From positions 1-64,000 of the forward strand of contig JAJUJX010000016.1 of the NCBI GenBank assembly GCA_029265125.1: 64,000 bases of DNA, given 5' to 3'. Both the position numbers and the translations under genes were made by a program. Origin of the DNA: Tolumonas sp008015085 (lineage in GTDB: Bacteria; Pseudomonadota; Gammaproteobacteria; Enterobacterales; Aeromonadaceae). Under the pieces are notes generated by a model, which worked only from the letters and a program-made list of their open reading frames with translations, was not told where the DNA came from and did not search any database. Below, one piece after another: positions 26,480 through 35,612 of the stretch. Every line of letters starts with the position of its first letter. The first letter of the stretch is position 1.

Positions 26480-29068
26480 TTAGCCAACCACGATATTGAG
26501 CAGTTTACCCGGAACATAAATGACTTTCCGGATGGTGCCTTCAGCCAGGTATTTCGCAATGCCGGCATCTGCGGTTGCGCTAGCCTGAACCTGTTCTTGA
26601 GTGGCATCAGCCGCAACAGTGACTTTGCCGCGAACTTTACCGTTGATCTGCACAACGACCAGTTTTTCGTCTTCAACCATCGCAGCTTGATCGGCGACAG
26701 GCCAGGTGGCCTCGTCGATATCTGCAGAACCGCCCAGTGCTTGCCACAGTTTGAAGCAAACGTGTGGTGTGATGGGTGACAGCAGCAGTACGATGTTGTT
26801 CAGCACTTCCTGCACCAGGGCGCGATCCTGATCGCTTTCCTGTGGTGCTTTATACAGACGGTTCAGCAGCTCCATGACAGAGGCGATGGCGGTGTTGAAG
26901 GTCTGACGGCGACCTACGTCATCGGTAAACTTGGCAATGGTTTTATGCAGTTCACGGCGCAGTGCTTTCTGATCGTTGTTCAGTGATGCGATGTCCAGTG
27001 CTGGCGCATCGCCTTTTGCCACGTGTTCCGCGACGGCTTTCCACAGACGACGTAAGAAGCGCTGTGCACCTTCTACGCCTGATTCCTGCCATTCCAGCGT
27101 CATTTCTGCTGGTGAAGCAAACATCATGAAAAGGCGAACAGTGTCAGCACCGTAACGTTCTACCATCAGTTGCGGGTCGATACCGTTATTTTTCGATTTT
27201 GACATCTTGGTCATGCCAGCGTGAATCACTTCACGACCTTCATTGTCAGTGGCTTTAACGATACGGCCTTTTTCATCGCGCTCTACTTTGACGTCTACCG
27301 GGCTTACCCAAACGCGGGCACCATTTTCGGTATAGTAGAACGCATCAGCCAGCACCATGCCTTGGCACAGCAGGCGAGTGAATGGTTCATCGCTCTTCAC
27401 CATGCCAGCGTCACGCAACAGTTTGTGGAAGAAACGTGCGTACAACAGGTGCATACAAGCGTGTTCGATACCACCGATATACTGGTCGACTGGCAGCCAG
27501 TAATTGGCTTTGTCGGTATCCAGCATGCCTTTTTCGTAATCCGGGCAGCAGTAACGGGCAAAATACCAGGAAGATTCCATGAAGGTATCGAAAGTATCGG
27601 TTTCACGCAGTGCCGGTTGACCGTTGTAAGTTGTTTTCGCCCACTCTGGGTCGGCTTTAATCGGGCTCTGAACGCCATCCATCACTACGTCTTCTGGCAG
27701 GATCACTGGCAGTTGATCGGCAGGTGCCGGAACTACGGTGCCATCTTCCAGAGTCAGCATTGGGATTGGTGCGCCCCAGTAACGTTGACGGGAAACGCCC
27801 CAGTCGCGCAGACGGAAGTTTACCGTACGGTGACCTAAGCCTTTCGCTTCCAGTTTTGCGCAGATCGCATCGAATGCCTGCTGGAAGTTCATGCCGTCAA
27901 ATTCACCGGAGTTAAACAGTGCGCCTTTCTCGGTGTAAGCCATTTCTGATACGTCTGGCGCAGAACCATCTTCGGTGGCGATAACGGCACGGATTTCCAG
28001 GCCGTATTTAGTCGCAAACTCAAAGTCGCGTTGATCGTGTGCCGGAACCGCCATCACCGCACCAGTACCGTAATCCATCAGCACGAAGTTCGCGACCATG
28101 ATTGGCACGCGGCGGCCATCGATTGGGTGCAGGGCATACAGACCGGTGGCCATGCCTTTTTTCTCCATAGTTGCCAGTTCAGCTTCGGCAACTTTGGTGT
28201 TTTTGCACTCTTCGAGGAATTCAGCCAGTGCAGCGTTATTTTCTGCGGCCTGTTTTGCCAGCGGATGTGCAGCAGCGACAGCCACGTAAGTTACGCCCAT
28301 CAGGGTGTCCGGACGGGTTGTGTAGATATCGAAAGTCTGATCGCTGTTTTCCACGCTGAATGTCATGGTCAGACCTTCAGAGCGGCCGATCCAGTTACGC
28401 TGCATGGTTTTCACCATCTCTGGCCAGCCATCCAGCTTGTCCAGATCGCTCAGCAGCTCTTCTGCGTAGGCCGTGATTTTGACGAACCACTGTGGAATTT
28501 CTTTCTGTTCCACTGGGGTATCGCAACGCCAGCAGCAGCCATCCTGCACCTGTTCGTTCGCCAGAACGGTCTGGTCATTCGGACACCAGTTCACTGAAGA
28601 GGTTTTCTTGTAAACCAGACCTTTTTTATACAGTTCAGTAAAGAACCACTGCTCCCAACGGTAGTATTCAGGGGTACAGGTAGCCAGCTCACGATCCCAG
28701 TCGTAAGAGAGCCCCAGCATTTTCAGCTGGCCTTTCATGTACTCGATGTTCTCGTAGGTCCATTTGGCGGGTGCAGAGTTGTTTTTGATCGCGGCATTTT
28801 CTGCTGGCAGACCGAACGCATCCCAGCCGATTGGTTGCAGCACGTTTTTGCCGTTCAGACGCTGGTAACGGGAGATCACATCACCGATGGTGTAGTTGCG
28901 AACGTGCCCCATGTGCAGTCGGCCTGATGGGTATGGGAACATAGATAAGCAGTAGAATTTTTCTTTATCTACTTTTTCGAATGCTTTGAAAGTCTGCTGT
29001 TTATCCCAGTGCCGTTGTACTTCCGGTTCCAGGGACTGTGGATTGTATTGTTCTTCTAAAACTGACAT
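26480..29068 (-). CDS. leuS: Leucyl-tRNA synthetase
   Basis: An 862-residue class I aminoacyl-tRNA synthetase, near the E. coli length of 860. HIGH motif as HMGH in PSGRLHMGHVRNYT, KMSKS in MTKMSKSKNNG, the CP1 editing insertion (about 225-420, with the Thr-rich TTRPDTLMGVTYVAVA site), and a zinc-like knuckle with Cys in CCWRC. It is the first gene of the long minus-strand block. A possible promoter TTGTTG - 17 - TATCCT lies about 40-70 bases upstream, overlapped by an inverted repeat. Confidence 0.98.
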   Translation of the reverse strand: MSVLEEQYNPQSLEPEVQRHWDKQQTFKAFEKVDKEKFYCLSMFPYPSGRLHMGHVRNYTIGDVISRYQRLNGKNVLQPIGWDAFGLPAENAAIKNNSAPAKWTYENIEYMKGQLKMLGLSYDWDRELATCTPEYYRWEQWFFTELYKKGLVYKKTSSVNWCPNDQTVLANEQVQDGCCWRCDTPVEQKEIPQWFVKITAYAEELLSDLDKLDGWPEMVKTMQRNWIGRSEGLTMTFSVENSDQTFDIYTTRPDTLMGVTYVAVAAAHPLAKQAAENNAALAEFLEECKNTKVAEAELATMEKKGMATGLYALHPIDGRRVPIMVANFVLMDYGTGAVMAVPAHDQRDFEFATKYGLEIRAVIATEDGSAPDVSEMAYTEKGALFNSGEFDGMNFQQAFDAICAKLEAKGLGHRTVNFRLRDWGVSRQRYWGAPIPMLTLEDGTVVPAPADQLPVILPEDVVMDGVQSPIKADPEWAKTTYNGQPALRETDTFDTFMESSWYFARYCCPDYEKGMLDTDKANYWLPVDQYIGGIEHACMHLLYARFFHKLLRDAGMVKSDEPFTRLLCQGMVLADAFYYTENGARVWVSPVDVKVERDEKGRIVKATDNEGREVIHAGMTKMSKSKNNGIDPQLMVERYGADTVRLFMMFASPAEMTLEWQESGVEGAQRFLRRLWKAVAEHVAKGDAPALDIASLNNDQKALRRELHKTIAKFTDDVGRRQTFNTAIASVMELLNRLYKAPQESDQDRALVQEVLNNIVLLLSPITPHVCFKLWQALGGSADIDEATWPVADQAAMVEDEKLVVVQINGKVRGKVTVAADATQEQVQASATADAGIAKYLAEGTIRKVIYVPGKLLNIVVG

Positions 29069-29126
29069 GGGTATATCCGATCGACAGATGTGGAGGGTAA
29101 TCCGTTAGAAAATCCCCATAGGATAC

Positions 29127-29145
29127 TTGCATTGCCGGAATGCAA
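29127..29145. repeat. Inverted repeat between leuS and ybeL
   Basis: TTGCATT and AATGCAA (perfect 7-bp arms) around GCCGG. It overlaps the putative leuS -35/spacer region in the divergent leuS/ybeL gap, so it could be an operator or merely chance dyad symmetry. Confidence 0.4.
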
Positions 29146-29223
29146 CAATAGCTGTGCAGGCTCACAGGTTTTTTCTGTAACACCCGCTATGCTTAAAACA
29201 GGTCAGATCAGGAGGATTTCATC

Positions 29224-29724
29224 ATGTCAGAACCAAGCAGCCCTGATAAAAAACCCAAAGGGTATGAACAGTTTATGAGCCATGTCCGTGCCTTCTGGAG
29301 TGAGAATGGGGCACCCACCAGAGAGAATTTACAACACTGGCTGAAAGAGGTGGAAGCCTTTGTCCAGGCAGCTGAAGAGATGACTAAAGATGAACTGGCG
29401 TTAACCAGTGCTTACGTCAATGATGAGCTCAGTGAATTTCTTGATGCGCCCGGCGGTTATCAGGATTCTGCTTTTTATAATGCACTGCAAAATACTGCCT
29501 GGGAATGGCTACTGGCTGTGAGTGACAGAACCCAGATTGAGCATGTCGCAGTTGAAAATGATTTTCATCATGCTCGAGGTTATAAAACTGGCGAGTGGAT
29601 GGCTCCCGGCCAGAAGATATGTAAGCAATGCGGGCATCAGGAGATGGTGACGCACTCAGTACAGCTTGTCAGTTGTACCCATTGCGGGGGTGATGAATTT
29701 CAGCGACAGCCGCTGTCGCCTTAA
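29224..29724 (+). CDS. ybeL: YbeL-like zinc-ribbon protein (DUF1451)
   Basis: A 166-residue cytosolic protein of the YbeL/DUF1451 family. It has an acidic helical N-terminal two-thirds and a C-terminal zinc ribbon with CKQCGHQE and CTHCGGDEF (two CxxC pairs about 20 residues apart). Function is unknown. It is divergent from leuS as in E. coli. AGGAGG lies 6 bases upstream of the ATG. Confidence 0.93.
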   Translation: MSEPSSPDKKPKGYEQFMSHVRAFWSENGAPTRENLQHWLKEVEAFVQAAEEMTKDELALTSAYVNDELSEFLDAPGGYQDSAFYNALQNTAWEWLLAVSDRTQIEHVAVENDFHHARGYKTGEWMAPGQKICKQCGHQEMVTHSVQLVSCTHCGGDEFQRQPLSP

Positions 29725-29741
29725 TGGCAGAAGCAGAAAAT

Positions 29742-29770
29742 AAAACAGCGCCATACAGGCGCTGTTTTTC
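29742..29770. terminator. Bidirectional terminator between ybeL and pbpG
   Basis: Stem AAAACAGCGCC / GGCGCTGTTTT (29742-29752 with 29758-29768) with T-tract on the plus strand and A/T-rich tract on the minus strand, between convergent genes. Confidence 0.9.
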
Positions 29771-29783
29771 TATGAGTGTCGGC

Positions 29784-31010
29784 TCAGCCCAGTTGATTGA
29801 CTGGTTGACGTTCCAGCCAGCTTTTCAGGTTTCGGGCATCATTGATACGGCCTGAGGTCGCACCGGCATTCAGGAAAACCATCACCATCGGTTTGTTCTG
29901 TACATCTGCGACCATAACCAGACAGCGGCCAGCTTCTTTAATATAACCGGTTTTTGACAGTTCGATATCCCACACACCTTCGCGTACCAGCGCATTGCTG
30001 TTCTGGTAGTGCAACTGGCGACCTGATGCGCTGATAATGTCATGTTCACTGGAGGTGCTGAATTGACGAATTTGCGGATAACGATACGCAGCCTGCACCA
30101 TCAGAGCCAGATCCGCGGCCGTTGACATGTTATTTTTGTTCAGCCCGGTCGGGTCATAGAACACGGTGTTGCGCATACCGAGTGCGCGTGCTTTGCGGTT
30201 CATTGCCTTGATAAAAGCCGTTTTACCACCGGGATAAGTGCGTGCCAGTGAATGTGCTGCCCGGTTTTCTGACGACATCAATGCCAGCCACATGGTGTCA
30301 TAGCGGGATAAAGTTGTGCCGACCTCCAGACGTGAACTGGACCGTTTCACCATATCGACATCGGCACTGCTGATAGTGATAGGCTGATCCATCGACAATT
30401 TAGCATCCAGTACTACCATCGCGGTCATCAGTTTGGTGATGGATGCAATTGGCGTCCGGCGCGCCGCATTCTTGCCATAAATCATTCGGCCAGTATTGGC
30501 ATTCATGATAAGAGCTGCGTTAGAGTCCAAAAAAGGGCTGCCACTGATCGCTGGGATGTTGGTCACTCTGGCTGGCGCATTTGCAGTTACGCTTGCTTTC
30601 GCCGGAGTATAGGCGCGGGATGAAACTCTGGCTGGTTGTGCCTGACTTTTTTGTGCTAACTGGCGTGATTTGGCTTGTTTCTGAACCTTGCTGTATTTAT
30701 TCAGTCGTTGGGTTGAGTTCAGCGCCAGTTTACTGACTGTCGTTTTTTTAACGGGCTTTGCTTTGCTGTTTTTAACCAGCTTTGTTTTGCTGGCAGACAG
30801 TGCTTTTGCTTTACCGGCTTTCGCTGTGGTAATTGCTTTTTTTACCGTTGTTTTTACGGTAACTGGTTTGCTGCTGACCTGCTTAGTTGCTGGTTTTCGC
30901 TTGACGACGGCGACGGGTTCATCAGGCACATAGGGCTTGGGTACTGTCGCGGCGAAACTTTGCGAAGAAAAACAAACTAATCCAAATAAGAAAGCTACAA
31001 CCTTGTTCAT
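29784..31010 (-). CDS. pbpG: D-alanyl-D-alanine endopeptidase PbpG (PBP7-like) with a Lys/Ala-rich linker
   Basis: A 408-residue exported S11-family peptidase cutting D-Ala-meso-DAP crosslinks. Signal peptide 1-20; active-site motifs S-I-T-K in PIASITKLMTAM, S-S-E-N in MSSENRAAHSLA and K-T-G in LSKTGYIKEAG. The C-terminal beta domain of PBP5 is absent, as for PbpG. Between signal and catalytic domain is about 100 residues of Lys/Ala/Thr/Ser-rich, strongly basic sequence not present in E. coli PbpG (310 residues); it may bind wall polymers. The ATG at 31010 is chosen over 31016 because AGGA spacing (7) fits. It is followed by the terminator at 29742. Confidence 0.92.
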   Translation of the reverse strand: MNKVVAFLFGLVCFSSQSFAATVPKPYVPDEPVAVVKRKPATKQVSSKPVTVKTTVKKAITTAKAGKAKALSASKTKLVKNSKAKPVKKTTVSKLALNSTQRLNKYSKVQKQAKSRQLAQKSQAQPARVSSRAYTPAKASVTANAPARVTNIPAISGSPFLDSNAALIMNANTGRMIYGKNAARRTPIASITKLMTAMVVLDAKLSMDQPITISSADVDMVKRSSSRLEVGTTLSRYDTMWLALMSSENRAAHSLARTYPGGKTAFIKAMNRKARALGMRNTVFYDPTGLNKNNMSTAADLALMVQAAYRYPQIRQFSTSSEHDIISASGRQLHYQNSNALVREGVWDIELSKTGYIKEAGRCLVMVADVQNKPMVMVFLNAGATSGRINDARNLKSWLERQPVNQLG

Positions 31011-31110
31011 CGCCATGTCCTGAAACAGTCAAACTTCATCAGCCGAAAATCGGGAGCCGGATTATAGCGCTAAATATCCTGATTCTGCGCATGTGAATTA
31101 AAGAAAATTG

Positions 31111-31494
31111 TTACTGACTGTCACCAGCAGCAACCTCCCGGGTAAGTTGCAGGGTTTTATTCAAAACGCCATCAGTAACATCCAGTTGATAATCCCCCGA
31201 GAGCTGAAAAATCCGCCATTCTGCTGGTTCATATCCTTTCAACCCCATAAAGTCTTTGGCCTGCATCACGCTCTGAAATGCCATCGCCCCCGGATAGAGT
31301 CCAAACAGACAGGGGCCTAGTTTGACAACAGCTTTCCCTTTAGTCAGATCAATAGCATCTTCCGGTGCGCCGATGGTATATACCGGATGCAACGGTGAAG
31401 GTCTGATCATGGGAACACTCAGACGCTGAATGTCTACCCAGGCTGCGACTGCAGTAAAAATAATCAGCGACAGCGGGATTAAAAATCGTTTCAT
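31111..31494 (-). CDS. Small envelope protein of unknown function
   Basis: A 127-residue protein with an N-terminal hydrophobic segment (about 4-19, RFLIPLSLIIFTAVAAW), a likely signal peptide or anchor, then a short soluble domain with Pro-rich RPSPLHPVY and a WRIFQLSGDYQLDV strand. I do not recognise a family. It lies 100 bases upstream of pbpG on the same strand and about 160 bases downstream of an NSS transporter that ends in a terminator. Coding is supported by a normal signal and codon pattern. Confidence 0.6.
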   Translation of the reverse strand: MKRFLIPLSLIIFTAVAAWVDIQRLSVPMIRPSPLHPVYTIGAPEDAIDLTKGKAVVKLGPCLFGLYPGAMAFQSVMQAKDFMGLKGYEPAEWRIFQLSGDYQLDVTDGVLNKTLQLTREVAAGDSQ

Positions 31495-31562
31495 CCGTCA
31501 TGTATCCCTATGATGTTGCAGTGCCGAGGGAGATTTGTATTTCTTGTGTGTCAGATTAGGTT

Positions 31563-31603
31563 AAAAAAAATGGAGGAGCCAGTACTGCTCCTCCATTTTT
31601 ATT
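31563..31603 (-). terminator. Terminator downstream of NSS transporter
   Basis: Stem AAAATGGAGGAGC / GCTCCTCCATTTT with a 7-base loop (31567-31579 with 31587-31599), flanked by A- and T-tracts on both strands. Confidence 0.9.
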
Positions 31604-31656
31604 ACTCTGTAGCAGAAAAAATGCAAGTTATTGCGCATTTTCCGATTTTTACATCA

Positions 31657-33006
31657 TCACATCAGATGTAAAGCATGCAACATGACGATCAAAATGAGCA
31701 GTGGCGTAATAAATTTCAGAACCAGAAACAACATTTTGCTGAGCGGTTGATTCTGTAATTGCTGTTGATTACTTAATGCTTGTGCCAGTGCCGGATATCC
31801 CCAGCGCCAGCCAACAAATAACGCAATCAGAATGCCTCCAACTGGCAGCAGGATGTTTGAACTCAGGTAGTCAAACAGATCAAACATGTTCATTCCGAGT
31901 AGTTTGAAATCCGCCATTACGCTGTTGGTTAGTGCACAAGTAGAACCCAGAAGTGCTACTAGTAATAATGTAATCAGCGTAGCTTTTTTACGGCTGATGG
32001 CAAAACGCTCGTGGATCACCACCACCGGTACTTCCAGCAGCGACAGCATGGCTCCGATGGCGGCTACCGAAGTCAGCAGGAAAAATATGACCATTAGCGT
32101 GTGGCCCAAAGGCATCTGTGAAAAGACCGTTGGAATGGTGATGAATACCAGTGGTGGACCCGCTTCCGGTTGAAAGCCAAAGGTAAATACAGCAGGGAAG
32201 ATGGCGATCCCGGCCAGTATGGAGACAAACAGATCAGCACACATAACGCGGAACGCGGTAACCGGAACATTCTGGTCATCCCGGAAGTAACTGCCGTAGG
32301 TCATCATGGTACCCATGCCGACAGAGAGTTTGAAAAAGGCCAGCCCCATAGCCGCAAGCAGAACAGCGCCGTTTATTTTGCTGAAATCAGGTTCGAACAG
32401 GAATCGTAGTGCTTCGCCGGATTTTTCCAGAGACAGACTGAAAGCACATAGCACGATCAGCAGAATAAACAATAACGGCATCAGACGTTTGGTCACAGCC
32501 TCAATACCTTTCGATACGCCCATCAGCAGGATGCTGCCAATAAACAATAACACTCCCCATTGCCATACCAGGGAAGGAACCGGATCACTGATTAACGCAC
32601 TGAAGGCAGCTCCGGTGACTTTCGGATCACTGGAGAGGATATCGCCGGAAATCGCTTTGGGTACATAGGCAAACACCCAGGCAACAACTTCGGAATAAAA
32701 CGCCATGATGAGGAACGCGGAAATCACACCCATGACACCGATGAGCCACCAAGGTAAGCCGCGGGGAGCCATCTGCTGCAGGGCTGTGATCGGGTTGGTT
32801 TTAGCCTGCCGGCCAATCGTGATTTCTGCAATCATTACGGGCAGGCCAACCAGCAGCGTAGCCAGCAGATAAATTAACAGGAAACCAGCACCGCCATTGG
32901 CACCGATCATATACGGGAATTTCCAGATATTTCCGAGCCCGACAGCGGAGCCGAGTGTTGCTGCCAGTACACCGAAACTGGACGTAAAACCATCACGTTT
33001 GGCCAT
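31657..33006 (-). CDS. Sodium-dependent transporter, NSS/SNF family
   Basis: A 449-residue polytopic inner-membrane protein with about 11-12 TM segments. The first helix has GSAVGLGNIWKFPYMIGANG, the unwound substrate- and sodium-binding segment of the neurotransmitter:sodium symporter fold (LeuT/MhsT), and the next helix has GLPVMIAEITIGR. A second sodium-site-like region follows GMGTMMTYGSYF. Substrate is probably an amino acid (tryptophan or tyrosine carriers share this size), but specificity cannot be read from the sequence. It is monocistronic, with a strong terminator after it. Confidence 0.9.
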   Translation of the reverse strand: MAKRDGFTSSFGVLAATLGSAVGLGNIWKFPYMIGANGGAGFLLIYLLATLLVGLPVMIAEITIGRQAKTNPITALQQMAPRGLPWWLIGVMGVISAFLIMAFYSEVVAWVFAYVPKAISGDILSSDPKVTGAAFSALISDPVPSLVWQWGVLLFIGSILLMGVSKGIEAVTKRLMPLLFILLIVLCAFSLSLEKSGEALRFLFEPDFSKINGAVLLAAMGLAFFKLSVGMGTMMTYGSYFRDDQNVPVTAFRVMCADLFVSILAGIAIFPAVFTFGFQPEAGPPLVFITIPTVFSQMPLGHTLMVIFFLLTSVAAIGAMLSLLEVPVVVIHERFAISRKKATLITLLLVALLGSTCALTNSVMADFKLLGMNMFDLFDYLSSNILLPVGGILIALFVGWRWGYPALAQALSNQQQLQNQPLSKMLFLVLKFITPLLILIVMLHALHLM

Positions 33007-33113
33007 TAATCACCTTGAGTTATTCTATTTGCTTCTGCAAAAACGTGATTTTCCCATATATTGTATGGAAGTCACAGCCTATATTGCAGTTTTATAGGAT
33101 GAACGAAGGTGAT

Positions 33114-33410
33114 TCATGTTGGTAGCAGGGTTTCAATCCATTCCGGATGCAGCGGAAGTTGCTCTTTTCGTGCTTTTGGCCATTGTTTCAGCCGATATTC
33201 AGCTTTTAATGCCTGACTGCGATTGCCTATAGCGGTACTCCAGTGCAAGGTTAGAGGAGTGCGCCCGCGTAAATTACGGGCTCCTTTCCCAGCCTGATGT
33301 TCGCTAAACCGCCGATTAACGTCAGTTGTGATGCCGGTATAAAGACGGTTATCTTTATCGCGGATTAGATAGAGAAACCAAGGGTTCAGCAATGTTGATT
33401 CTGCTGACAT
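33114..33410 (-). CDS. GIY-YIG endonuclease-like protein, UPF0213
   Basis: A 98-residue protein with the GIY-YIG fold pattern WFLYLIRDKDNRLYTGITT, then conserved Arg (VNRRFSEHQ), the NLRGRTPL loop and a Glu in KAEYRLKQW. It is related to E. coli YhbQ, which acts on structured DNA in vitro. It overlaps the dsbD 3' end by 25 bases and is the last gene of cutA-dsbD-GIY-YIG. Confidence 0.9.
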   Translation of the reverse strand: MSAESTLLNPWFLYLIRDKDNRLYTGITTDVNRRFSEHQAGKGARNLRGRTPLTLHWSTAIGNRSQALKAEYRLKQWPKARKEQLPLHPEWIETLLPT

Positions 33411-35122
33411 TGTTCCAGCTTATCCTGTAATTCATTGGCAGAGACAAAACCCTGGATGCGCAGCTGCGGGTTGGGCTGGCTTTGGGCATCAAAGAACAGC
33501 ACATTTGGCAAACCCAGTACCTGTAGTTCCTGTAATAAAGCCCGATCTTCCGGGCTATTAGCCGAGACATCGGCTCGCAATAACTGATAGTCACTCAAGC
33601 GCTCACGGATCAGCGGGGAACTGAACGTTTTCGCATCCAGCTCGCGGCAGGCGGTACACCAATCAGCATAGAGGTCCAGCATCACGGGTTTACCCTGAGC
33701 CTTAGCGGTAGCGAGCTGTTGCTGTAACTCTGTGTGGTTATTGATAGTGATAAAGGGTAATGACTCCGCCGGTCGCCATTCATACTGAACCGCCAGCATG
33801 CCACTACCTGCAATCACCAGCACAAATGCAACGGGTTTTACTTTTAGCCAGCGGTTTGCAGGCCACAGCGACCAAATGAGCCAGAGGATCACTCCGGTAG
33901 CAAAACAGAACCACAGCAGGGTCGCAATATGCACTGGCAGTAACCGTTCCAGCAGGAACAGCGGCATCGCTAGCAGCAGGATAGCAAACAACTGTTTTAT
34001 CAATACCATCCAGCTACCGGCTTTAGGCAGGATCTTCCCACCAAAGAGACCCATCAAGAGCAAAGGCAGACCCATGCCAAAGCTCAGTAGTAAGAGGCTT
34101 ACCGCGCCATATACAGGATCGCCGCTTTGTGCAATATACAGCAGCAAACCAGAGAGCGGGGCACTGGTGCAGGGTGAACCAATCAGCCCGGATAAGGCAC
34201 CGAGTATGGTCACACTGGAAATGGAATGCAGCGACTGACGGTTGGCCAGGTAGTGCAGACTATCCTGCCAGCGTTGGGGCAGACGGATACCATGACCGAA
34301 CAGCATACTGAGTGCCAGACACAGATAAAACAGACTGAACAGGCCAAGCAGCCATGGATTCTGCAACCAGCCCTGAATGCCTGCGCCAGCGAAAGCAATC
34401 AACACGCCAATCAGCGTGTAAGTCAGCGCCATGCCGGATACATAAGCCAACGCCAGTGTGAGTCCCCGATGCCAGGTCAGGCTATGACTTTGCTGACTCA
34501 GCATGGCACTGAGCACCGGATACATTGGGTAGACACAAGGTGTAAGAGAGAGGCCGATGCCCAGAGCAAAAAAGCTGAGCAGTGCCAGCCAGTTGCCGGC
34601 TGGTGGTAAAGTCGATCCGGTCTGAGTGGTATTGTCTGCCGGAGGAGAGAACAGAGACTGAGACAGCTGCGGCTGATAGGGTTGCAATGGTATCGTTTTT
34701 TGCTGTGGCGGATAACATAACCCTGGCGTACAACCCTGATAATGAATGATGACGCTTGCCTGTTTGGCAATCGAGTTAAAGGTCAGTGTAAAGCTGACTG
34801 GCTGGCGGTAAATCTCGGTTGCGCCTAAAAACTCGTCCTGATGCTGTTCACCTGCTGGTAGTGCAGGGGTAACGACAGGTGTCTTTTCTGACTCTATCCG
34901 TATTTTGTCTTTGTAGAGGTAATAACCAGCGGCCGGTTGTAGTGTAATAACCAGCTTATTTTGATTCTGTTGGGTCGTAACGGTGAATGCCTGTTCTACC
35001 GGCAGAAATTGAGGCTTAGTAGCAGGAATCAGCTGCTGTAACAGGGCATCGTCTGCTTTAAGCGGAAAAGAAGAAATGCACAGTAGCAGGATGCTTAACA
35101 ATAACGAAAAGAGTCGCATCAT
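33386..35122 (-). CDS. dsbD: Thiol:disulfide interchange protein DsbD
   Basis: A 578-residue inner-membrane protein passing electrons from cytosolic thioredoxin to periplasmic DsbC, DsbG and CcmG. All six redox Cys are present: alpha-domain QGCTPGLCYPP, TM-domain LTPCVYPMYP and GSPCTSAPLSG, gamma-domain thioredoxin-like site DWCTACREL. Signal peptide at 1-23, about 8 TM helices at about 190-445. ATG 35122 overlaps the cutA stop as ATGA; the longer frame lies inside cutA. Its neighbours cutA and DsbD are the standard pair. Confidence 0.96.
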   Translation of the reverse strand: MMRLFSLLLSILLLCISSFPLKADDALLQQLIPATKPQFLPVEQAFTVTTQQNQNKLVITLQPAAGYYLYKDKIRIESEKTPVVTPALPAGEQHQDEFLGATEIYRQPVSFTLTFNSIAKQASVIIHYQGCTPGLCYPPQQKTIPLQPYQPQLSQSLFSPPADNTTQTGSTLPPAGNWLALLSFFALGIGLSLTPCVYPMYPVLSAMLSQQSHSLTWHRGLTLALAYVSGMALTYTLIGVLIAFAGAGIQGWLQNPWLLGLFSLFYLCLALSMLFGHGIRLPQRWQDSLHYLANRQSLHSISSVTILGALSGLIGSPCTSAPLSGLLLYIAQSGDPVYGAVSLLLLSFGMGLPLLLMGLFGGKILPKAGSWMVLIKQLFAILLLAMPLFLLERLLPVHIATLLWFCFATGVILWLIWSLWPANRWLKVKPVAFVLVIAGSGMLAVQYEWRPAESLPFITINNHTELQQQLATAKAQGKPVMLDLYADWCTACRELDAKTFSSPLIRERLSDYQLLRADVSANSPEDRALLQELQVLGLPNVLFFDAQSQPNPQLRIQGFVSANELQDKLEQCQQNQHC

Positions 35123-35439
35123 GGCGTGGTCTGTTCCTGCAGCCATGCAAGATAGGCGGTATTTCCCGTCATCACAGGCAAAGCCAGGATCTCCGGCACA
35201 TCATACGGATGTATGGCCTGAATGCGTTGCTGCAAAATACCGAACAAAGTCCGGCGACTTTTGATCACCAGCTGGATCTCCGGGCTTTCCTCCATCTTGC
35301 CTTGCCAGATATAGAGCGACGTTACCTGCGGAATCAGATTGACACACGCGGCCAGTTTTTCATTCAGCAGGGTGTGCGCCAGTTCTCGGGCGCTCACTTC
35401 ATTAGGGCAAGTACATAACACAACAATGGCGTCTGTCAT
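35119..35439 (-). CDS. cutA: Divalent-cation tolerance protein CutA
   Basis: A 106-residue PII-like trimeric protein with VLCTCPN, AACVNLIPQVTSLYIWQGK and the IHPYDVPEI motif. Linked to copper tolerance in E. coli, though the mechanism is debated. The ATG at 35439 is chosen; an in-frame GTG at 35463 is possible. It is translationally coupled to dsbD by the ATGA overlap. Confidence 0.94.
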   Translation of the reverse strand: MTDAIVVLCTCPNEVSARELAHTLLNEKLAACVNLIPQVTSLYIWQGKMEESPEIQLVIKSRRTLFGILQQRIQAIHPYDVPEILALPVMTGNTAYLAWLQEQTTP

Positions 35440-35612
35440 GGGCTGAAACTCGTTAAGCAACACTCTGAGATAATTATGCTACGGCGATGGCAAATCGACT
35501 ACTAAAGATCATGTTGTCGTGGCATGTAACCTTGAATCAGGCGCAGAGTATCCCCATCTGGTGATTTATGCGCCAGATGGTTGGTGCAGATTTATTTTGT
35601 TGAGAGGTCTTC

